A program made the position numbers and the translations under genes. The notes beneath the pieces are model-generated. The model was given only the letters and a program-made list of their open reading frames with translations, did no database searches and had not been told where the DNA came from. A DNA stretch of 18,510 bases, taken from Patescibacteria group bacterium (GTDB lineage: Bacteria > Patescibacteriota > JABMPQ01 > JAHIRA01). Where the stretch lies: positions 1 to 18,510 of the forward strand of contig JAHIRA010000037.1 in the NCBI GenBank assembly GCA_018818905.1, read 5' to 3'. Below, piece after piece: positions 13,292 to 18,510 of this stretch; positions within the stretch are counted from its first letter, which is position 1; every line of letters begins with the position of its first letter.

Positions 13292-14686
13292 ATGACCAAA
13301 ATAAACACGCAAATTTTTCGCGAGTACGATATTAGAGGTCTGGCCGAAGAAGACCTTAATCCCGAGGTTGTGAGATTGATTGGCAAGTCTTTTGCTTCTT
13401 ATCTCAACAAAGAAGGCCTTCTAGATAAAGGTGTTGTTGTCGGCAGAGACAATCGTCTCACGTCAGAAGCCTATTCCGAAGCTCTTATAGAGGCTCTGGT
13501 GAAAAGTGGCGTCAAAGTTTTTGATATTGGTTTGGTGGTGAGTCCTATTTATTATTACGCCGCTATGAAACTGGGGGCCAACGGGATGATGATTACGGCC
13601 TCACACAATCCCAAAGAATATAATGGTTTCAAAGTTAACACCGTTAATGGTTCAGTCGCGGGAGCAGAACTTCAGAAGTTACTGCCTCTTATTGAAGCCG
13701 AAGATTTTGTTATGGGCGAGGGTGAAGTTGAAGAAGTCGATATACTGACCGATTACTACGCCATGCTCAAAGAAAAGATTACTCTAGATAGACCTCTTAA
13801 GGTTGTTATTGATTGTGGCAATGGCACTGCCTCCCTTTTTGCCGAACAAGTGCTCAAGAGCTGGGGTTGTGAAGTGGTTCCGCTTTTTTGTGAATCTGAT
13901 GGTAACTTTCCTAACCATATTGCTGATCCGGTCAAGCTGGAAAACGCCACAGATATGATTGCCAAAGTGGCTGAGACAGGCGCTGATTTAGGCATTGGTT
14001 TTGATGGTGATGGTGATAGACTGGGTGTCGTTGACGAAAAGGGCCACATGATTTTTGGCGACATGATGATGATTTTATTCTACAGAGAAATTCTCAAAAA
14101 GAATCCAGGTATGACTTGTCTCGTCGAGGTTAAATGTTCCGAGGCTCTCTACGAAGAATGTGACAAATTGGGCGGCAAACCGGCTTTCTCCAAAACCGGC
14201 CATTCACTGATCAAGGCCAGAATGAAAGAAGAAGGCTCCAAGTTTGCCGGTGAGATGTCTGGTCATATGTTTTTTGCCGATGAATTCTTTGGTTTTGATG
14301 ATGCTTTTTATGCGGCCGGTAGATTACTTAGAATTGTAGCTGCTCAAGACAAACCTTTGTCAGAACTTTTTGCCGATGTGCCAAAATATGTTTCCACTCC
14401 AGAAGTTAGAGTCGAAACCACCGACGGAGACAAGTTTAAGATTGTTGAGCAGGTAGTGGCTGATTTCAAGAAAGACTATGAAGTTGAAGATATTGATGGC
14501 GCAAGAATTATTTTCCCTTCTGGGGGTTGGGGCTTGGTTCGTTCGTCAAACACCCAGCCGGTTCTTGTTGTTAGAGCCGAAGCCAAAAATGAAGATGATT
14601 TGGCCAAAATAAAAAAGACGCTCGAAGAAAAATTATTGACTTTTGACTCTATTAAAAATATTGATTGGAGTGGTAAAGAAGGTTAA
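13292..14686 (+). CDS. manB: Phosphomannomutase / phosphoglucomutase (alpha-D-phosphohexomutase family)
   Basis: This enzyme interconverts hexose 6- and 1-phosphates through a phosphoserine and supplies precursors for surface polysaccharide. The 464-aa protein shows all four family signatures: TASHNPKEYNG with catalytic Ser104, DGDGDR metal loop (Asp238, 240, 242), sugar-binding GEMSGH (320-325) and the phosphate-binding RSSNTQP (417-423). The length is normal. Mannose and glucose phosphate cannot be told apart by eye; the AlgC-like bifunctional type is likely. The ATG has an A/T-rich leader with no SD. The next gene starts 1 nt after its stop, so the cluster is co-transcribed. The symbol is a family label. 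Confidence 0.9.
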   Translation: MTKINTQIFREYDIRGLAEEDLNPEVVRLIGKSFASYLNKEGLLDKGVVVGRDNRLTSEAYSEALIEALVKSGVKVFDIGLVVSPIYYYAAMKLGANGMMITASHNPKEYNGFKVNTVNGSVAGAELQKLLPLIEAEDFVMGEGEVEEVDILTDYYAMLKEKITLDRPLKVVIDCGNGTASLFAEQVLKSWGCEVVPLFCESDGNFPNHIADPVKLENATDMIAKVAETGADLGIGFDGDGDRLGVVDEKGHMIFGDMMMILFYREILKKNPGMTCLVEVKCSEALYEECDKLGGKPAFSKTGHSLIKARMKEEGSKFAGEMSGHMFFADEFFGFDDAFYAAGRLLRIVAAQDKPLSELFADVPKYVSTPEVRVETTDGDKFKIVEQVVADFKKDYEVEDIDGARIIFPSGGWGLVRSSNTQPVLVVRAEAKNEDDLAKIKKTLEEKLLTFDSIKNIDWSGKEG

Positions 14687-14687
14687 T

Positions 14688-15482
14688 ATGTCTTTCAAAA
14701 AACAATTTAAGACAGCTAGAGAAGCAGCCATTCTAGCTTCAAAAATTCAACTGGAAAGTTTTGGGCGCAAACATGATTTAACGCCCAAGGAAGGGCGTGA
14801 TTTTGCGACTGAAGTTGATTTTGCTTCCGAGGAAGTCATTATTAATGCTATAAAGAGAAATTTTCCTGCAGATAACATTCTATCAGAAGAAAAGGGGACA
14901 ATTGATGGGCAATCCCGGTATATGTGGGTGGTTGATCCTTTAGATGGGACAGTCAACTATTCTCTGGGCTTTGCTTACTTTTGTGTCATTATAGCCCTTT
15001 ATGATCTGAAAAAGGACGAGACCTTGATGTCGATTGTTTATAATCCAATCACCAAAGATTTGTACTATGCCGAGAAAGGTTGTGGAGCTTATCTGAACAA
15101 TCAGGAGATATCGGTTAGCAGTAGAACAAAATTGGAAGATAGTTGCTTGGCTTTGGGCGCTCTCAAGATCTCCAAAAAAGATGTTCCAGGGAAGTTTTCA
15201 AATCAACATCATCTTATTACTTCAGAAGAGTTCTTGAGAAAAAGAGTGGTGGGTTCAGCTGGTCTCGATACAGCCAATGTAGCCAAAGGAGCTTTTGATG
15301 CCTATGTGAGTATGGGAGGTGGGGCATGGGATTATTTGGGTCCAGGTCTTTTGGTAGATGAGGCAGGCGGTCAGGTGGTTGACGAAAATGGTCAGGCCTT
15401 AACTTTGCAGAGCCACGGGATTGTGGCTTGTGGAAGTGGTATTTTTGATCAAGTTATAAACTTACTAGAACAAAATGACTAA
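14688..15482 (+). CDS. suhB: Inositol monophosphatase family protein
   Basis: Mg-dependent, Li-sensitive family that removes phosphate from inositol phosphate or related sugar phosphates. In the 264-aa product: TEVDFASEE (Asp44), SEEKG (Glu67, Glu68), DPLDGT (residues 83-88, metal ligands) and GGGAWDYLGPG (Trp214-Asp215). The length is typical. The ATG at 14688 is preferred over 14643, which would overlap manB by 44 nt and add an unrelated 15-residue extension. A weak GAAGG precedes it. The last 8 nt overlap gpmI. Substrate is unknown; the context suggests sugar phosphates. The symbol marks the family, not proven SuhB function. Confidence 0.9.
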   Translation: MSFKKQFKTAREAAILASKIQLESFGRKHDLTPKEGRDFATEVDFASEEVIINAIKRNFPADNILSEEKGTIDGQSRYMWVVDPLDGTVNYSLGFAYFCVIIALYDLKKDETLMSIVYNPITKDLYYAEKGCGAYLNNQEISVSSRTKLEDSCLALGALKISKKDVPGKFSNQHHLITSEEFLRKRVVGSAGLDTANVAKGAFDAYVSMGGGAWDYLGPGLLVDEAGGQVVDENGQALTLQSHGIVACGSGIFDQVINLLEQND

Positions 15483-17037
15483 GCCTTTGGTTTTGATCAT
15501 TATGGATGGTTGGGGAGTGGGTAAGGACTGGGAGCACAATCCTATTTTTTTGGCCGAAACTCCTAATATTGATCGTTTATTAAAAGACTATCCCAATACC
15601 GAAATTGGAGCGGCAGGGACTAAGATCGGCTTGACCATGGGTCATCAGGGTTCTTCAGAAATTGGACATCTGATCATGGGAGCCGGGCGCAATGTCTTGC
15701 TACCACAAACCATAGTCACCAAAGCTATGGAAACAGGCGAACTTTTTAATAACGATGCCTATAAGAAAGTTTTTGCTGTCGCCAAAAAGAATAAAAGCAA
15801 AATCCACCTAATGGGGCTTCTGTCTGATAAGGGCGTCCACGCTTATGATACCTTCTGTCATTCTCTAATTGAGATGGCCCAAAAAGAAGGTCTGGAAGAT
15901 CAAATTTATTTACATATTTTTTCCGATGGTCGTGATGTGGCACCCAAATCGGTTGAGAAATTTATCGAGAGACTCAGAGAGAAGAAGGTGAAGCTTGGCA
16001 TCAAAAGATCCTTGGTTGCCTCCCTAATGGGTCGTTACTATGCCATGGATAGAGATCATAGGTGGGAAAGAACCGAGCGGGCTTTTAAAACCTTGGTGCA
16101 TGGTCGGGGTGACTTCACTGCCGAGTCTGTTGATGAAGCTGTTGCCAAAGCTTATGATCGGGAAGAAACAGATGAGTTTATTACGCCTACCGTCATTCTA
16201 AATGACAACGGTGACCCGAGAGCCATGATAGAAAATGGTGACGCTGTGATACATTTTAATTATCGAGTCGACAGAGCCATTCAACTATCAGAAGCTTTTC
16301 TGGAAGAAGATTTTGAAGGTTTTCCTAGAGAGGCCGGTTTACCGCAGGTTGCTTATGCCGCAACCACTGAATATTATGAAGGCATGAAAGCAGCGATAGC
16401 TTTTAGAAGACCGGAAGTAAAAAATACTTTGGGAGAAGTCCTTAGTAAGAATGGGCTCAATCAGTTTAGGATTTCTGAAACTGAGAAATGGGTTTATCTC
16501 ACCAAAATTTTCAATGGAATCAAAGAAGTTGAATTTAAAGGCGAAGAGAGAGTTTTGTTACCGTCGGACAAAGTTGCCACCTATGATTTGGCTCCCAAAA
16601 TGAAGGCTCGCAAAATTTCTGGTTTGGTTGTCAAAAAAATAAAAGAAGACGCCCCAGATACGGTTTTTATCAACTTCGCAAATCCAGACATGCTGGGTCA
16701 CACCGGGGTTAAAGAGGCGGTGATTGAAGGTATTGAAACAGTCGATACTGCAGTTGGAGAAGTCATTGAAGCAACGTTAGAAAAAGATGGCACCATTATT
16801 GTGACCGCAGATCATGGAGACGCCGAAATATGTTTTGACGAAGAATGTGGCCAAGCACACACTTCTCATACAGAAGCGGACGTGCCGTTTATACTTGTTT
16901 CAAATAATCAAAAGCTACAACAGGCCAAGCTTCGACCAGATGGTATTCTGGCTGATATTGCGCCAACTATCTTGAGTCTTCTGGGTTTCAAAATCCCGCC
17001 TGAGATGACAGGTAAGAACATTATTAAGTCAGTATGA
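15475..17037 (+). CDS. gpmI: 2,3-bisphosphoglycerate-independent phosphoglycerate mutase
   Basis: Converts 3-phosphoglycerate to 2-phosphoglycerate in glycolysis using two Mn ions and a phosphoserine. The 520-aa length is normal. Motifs: MDGWG (Asp11), GSSEIGH with nucleophile Ser61 (usual form GNSEVGH), SDGRD, GRYYAMDRDHRWER, PSDKVATYDL, FANPDMLGHTG, TADHGDAE and AHTSHTEADVPF. The start overlaps the preceding gene by 8 nt, pointing to translational coupling; no SD. Its TGA is shared with the ATG of a 23-codon ORF. The GSS change keeps the catalytic Ser, so the enzyme should be active. Confidence 0.97.
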   Translation: MTKPLVLIIMDGWGVGKDWEHNPIFLAETPNIDRLLKDYPNTEIGAAGTKIGLTMGHQGSSEIGHLIMGAGRNVLLPQTIVTKAMETGELFNNDAYKKVFAVAKKNKSKIHLMGLLSDKGVHAYDTFCHSLIEMAQKEGLEDQIYLHIFSDGRDVAPKSVEKFIERLREKKVKLGIKRSLVASLMGRYYAMDRDHRWERTERAFKTLVHGRGDFTAESVDEAVAKAYDREETDEFITPTVILNDNGDPRAMIENGDAVIHFNYRVDRAIQLSEAFLEEDFEGFPREAGLPQVAYAATTEYYEGMKAAIAFRRPEVKNTLGEVLSKNGLNQFRISETEKWVYLTKIFNGIKEVEFKGEERVLLPSDKVATYDLAPKMKARKISGLVVKKIKEDAPDTVFINFANPDMLGHTGVKEAVIEGIETVDTAVGEVIEATLEKDGTIIVTADHGDAEICFDEECGQAHTSHTEADVPFILVSNNQKLQQAKLRPDGILADIAPTILSLLGFKIPPEMTGKNIIKSV

Positions 17038-17105
17038 ACCTAGAAAAAATAGAATCGGTTGCAACAGAGATTCCAATAGACATCCTTAGTTATATCACAG
17101 AATGA
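17034..17105 (+). CDS. 23-aa bridging ORF linked by ATGA overlaps at both ends
   Basis: ATG at 17034 overlaps the gpmI stop (ATGA), and its TGA at 17103-17105 overlaps the ATG of the next gene (ATGA again). The product begins MNLEKIESVATEIP and is an amphipathic, acidic peptide. It fills the only gap in an otherwise overlapping run, so ribosomes could pass from gpmI to the HAD gene by re-initiation. It may be a real microprotein, a coupling relay or a coincidence. Confidence 0.45.
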   Translation: MNLEKIESVATEIPIDILSYITE

Positions 17106-17767
17106 AAAACAAAATATCACATATTATTTTTGACATGGACGGGGTACTGATTCATAGTGGACCCGTTTGGAGAGAGGCAATGATAGTTTTTTCAAGACAG
17201 ATTGGCGTTGATTTTGACCGCAAGTTTAATAGAGGGCTGGTTGGCTTGTCTGAGGAAGATGCTTCCAAAGCTATCAAAGAGCAGTATTTACTTTCGATGC
17301 CAGTTGAAGAAATTGCCGAAAGACGACTTGAGGTTGTGAGAAACCTTTATCCCAGTCAGGTGAAAATGTTTCCGGGGGCCAAGGACTTACTATCAAAATT
17401 GGAACAAGCAGGATATCATACCGCTCTTGCCACCAGCTCACCGCGCGACATTACAGATTATGCTCTAGCTATGTTTGATCTCAGGCCTTATTTTGACGTT
17501 GTTCTAACCTCAGCTGATGTCAAGAAAGCCAAGCCTCATCCGGAAATTTACACCAAGGCCAAATCTCGCCTGGGGGCAAACCATGAGCGATGCTTAGTGA
17601 TTGAAGATTCAGTTATGGGGCTTGAAGCGGCCACTAAAGCAGGCTTAGAAACTATCGCCATTGAACACGGTGGCATGTTTAGTCGCCAGGAGCTAGAAAA
17701 GCAGCAACCCCTCAAAGTATACAAGTCTATTAGAAGTGTGCGCATTAACAGAATAAATAAACTATGA
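17102..17767 (+). CDS. HAD-superfamily phosphatase/phosphomutase, subfamily IA (first of a tandem pair)
   Basis: The 221-aa product has the HAD signatures in order: FDMDGVL with Asp11 and Asp13, a helical cap (about residues 15-85), ATSS (motif II, Ser/Thr at 111-113), KPHPEIY (Lys144 motif III) and VIEDSVMGLEAA (Asp169). The layout fits beta-phosphoglucomutase-like or phosphoglycolate-phosphatase-like enzymes; the substrate cannot be read. It starts by ATGA overlap with the 23-codon ORF and overlaps the next HAD gene by 4 nt. It is clearly paralogous to the next gene over motif regions, so the pair probably came from a duplication. Confidence 0.9.
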   Translation: MKNKISHIIFDMDGVLIHSGPVWREAMIVFSRQIGVDFDRKFNRGLVGLSEEDASKAIKEQYLLSMPVEEIAERRLEVVRNLYPSQVKMFPGAKDLLSKLEQAGYHTALATSSPRDITDYALAMFDLRPYFDVVLTSADVKKAKPHPEIYTKAKSRLGANHERCLVIEDSVMGLEAATKAGLETIAIEHGGMFSRQELEKQQPLKVYKSIRSVRINRINKL

Positions 17768-18444
17768 TCAAGGGTGTGATATTTGACATGGATGGAGTTG
17801 TCATTAATAGCTTGCCCTCATATTTTAAGGCTTGGAAGATTTTGCTTGGGAAATATGAATTTCAGTTAACTTGGGAATTTTTTGTTGAAGAATTTAATGG
17901 TCGCTCGGCAGTAGAAATATTGGAGCTTCTTAATGAAAGATACGATCTTGATATCAAAGACGTTGAGGCAGCGAGTTCGGAGCAATGCAAGATTGCCTGG
18001 CCAATTATCAAAAAAGAGGCTCAACTGATGCCAGGCTTTGAAAGAGTTTTTCGAGATTTCAAAGATAGGAATTTTGAGATTGCTTTGGCTACTTCCAGTG
18101 TCCGCAGATTTGTGGAAGATGTTTTGGCCAATCTTTTTCCAATTGAGGAGTTTGATAGTGTTTTGACAGCCAGTGATGTCACTTATGCCAAACCTCACCC
18201 CGAAATTTATCAAAAATCAATAGCCGCTCTTGATCTTGATCCAGCCGAGTGTCTCGTAGTTGAAGATGCTTGGACCGGGGTAGAAGCGGCCAGAAAAGCC
18301 GGCGCTCTTGTTGTGGGAATATGTTCGGTTCAGGATCAAGAGGAGTTGCGTCAGGCCAATATTTGGGTCCCGTCTATGGCGGTAGTTGATGTCGAAAAGA
18401 TAATTGACGAGGCTACTAATCTTCTTGAGTCATCAAGCAGTTAG
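17764..18444 (+). CDS. HAD-superfamily phosphatase/phosphomutase, subfamily IA (second of a tandem pair)
   Basis: Motifs: FDMDGVV with Asp8 and Asp10, cap domain containing EEFNGRSAVEIL (compare the beta-phosphoglucomutase cap), ATSSVRR, YAKPHPEIYQ and VVEDAWTGVEAARKAG. The 226-aa length is normal. The start overlaps the previous stop as ATGA. The last segment (VPSMAVVDVEKI) is typical of the C-terminus of this group. It probably handles a sugar phosphate or phosphoglycolate, in keeping with the surrounding mutase and phosphatase genes. The identity of the substrate is not visible. Confidence 0.9.
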   Translation: MIKGVIFDMDGVVINSLPSYFKAWKILLGKYEFQLTWEFFVEEFNGRSAVEILELLNERYDLDIKDVEAASSEQCKIAWPIIKKEAQLMPGFERVFRDFKDRNFEIALATSSVRRFVEDVLANLFPIEEFDSVLTASDVTYAKPHPEIYQKSIAALDLDPAECLVVEDAWTGVEAARKAGALVVGICSVQDQEELRQANIWVPSMAVVDVEKIIDEATNLLESSSS

Positions 18445-18465
18445 ATGGTAGAATGAGAATACTAA

Positions 18466-18471
18466 TATAAT
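18466..18471 (+). promoter_or_regulatory. TATAAT -10 just upstream of trpS
   Basis: A perfect TATAAT ends 7 nt before the ATG at 18479, so a start of transcription at its usual place would be at or next to the A of the ATG and give a leaderless mRNA. No convincing -35 is present. Confidence 0.45.
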
Positions 18472-18478
18472 CAACACT

Positions 18479-18510
18479 ATGAAAAGAATATTTTCCGGCA
18501 TTCGTCCTTC
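18479..18510 (+). CDS. trpS: Start of tryptophanyl-tRNA synthetase (partial)
   Basis: The window ends after MKRIFSGIRPS. The FSGIRPSG-type start is the hallmark of the TrpRS N-terminus (compare SGxQPSG), which leads to the HIGH-containing Rossmann fold. Only 11 residues are visible (the last from two bases), so this rests on that match. No SD is present; see the TATAAT at 18466. Confidence 0.75.
   Translation, partial: MKRIFSGIRP

Noticed and set aside
1..18510. CRISPR array, tRNA or rRNA genes
   Set aside because: No regularly spaced direct repeats, no T-loop signature with a complete cloverleaf and no rRNA-like sequence were seen.
1..18510. Code 25 (TGA read as Gly)
   Set aside because: TGA ends several genes exactly at family-typical lengths or at ATGA overlaps, so it is a stop here.

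Overview
The window looks like a chromosomal segment of a Patescibacteria / Candidate Phyla Radiation (CPR) bacterium. The reasons are: compact AT-leaning housekeeping genes, many starts without a Shine-Dalgarno (SD) site, tight 4-8 nt gene overlaps, an S6 protein with a very long charged tail, and several orphan proteins. TGA acts as a stop (gpmI, both HAD genes, the 5526 gene), so code 25 lineages such as Gracilibacteria and Absconditabacteria are unlikely. The lineage call is an inference, because no rRNA is present.

Layout. 1-93: the tail of an unidentified gene. 156-2235: two plus-strand genes, a charged cytosolic protein and a membrane-anchored beta-propeller-like protein. They end at a strong bidirectional terminator facing ychF (minus, 2306-3373). 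3.45-8.47 kb: an unusual island with higher-GC genes preceded by good SD sites and separated by long hairpin-dense non-coding stretches. It holds two divergent DHH-like proteins (3621-4637, 6968-7930), a two-helix membrane protein (5526-6005), a Cys-rich microprotein (6277-6447) and tiny ORFs. It is bracketed by copies of a 10-bp-stem, 3-nt-loop GGCTCC/GGAGCC hairpin repeat. 8486-11152 (minus): an 888-aa orphan whose N-terminal half has DHH/DHHA1-like motifs. 11286-11561: a 91-aa orphan with its own terminator. 11740-13232: the rpsF-ssb-rpsR operon. 13292-18510: a sugar-phosphate and glycolysis run (phosphohexomutase, inositol-monophosphatase family, gpmI, a 23-codon bridging ORF, two tandem HAD phosphatases) and the start of trpS.

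How they fit together. The right third is ordinary core metabolism and translation, arranged as one closely coupled block. The most unusual part is the 5-kb island: a roughly 600-nt structured RNA region behind two consensus sigma70-type promoters (one perfect), further structured leaders, SD sites placed in hairpins, and three divergent DHH-superfamily-like proteins in or next to it. I see no transposase, integrase core, CRISPR array, tRNA or rRNA. Whether the island is a mobile element, a regulatory RNA locus or a lineage-specific nucleotide-processing module cannot be decided from this sequence alone.
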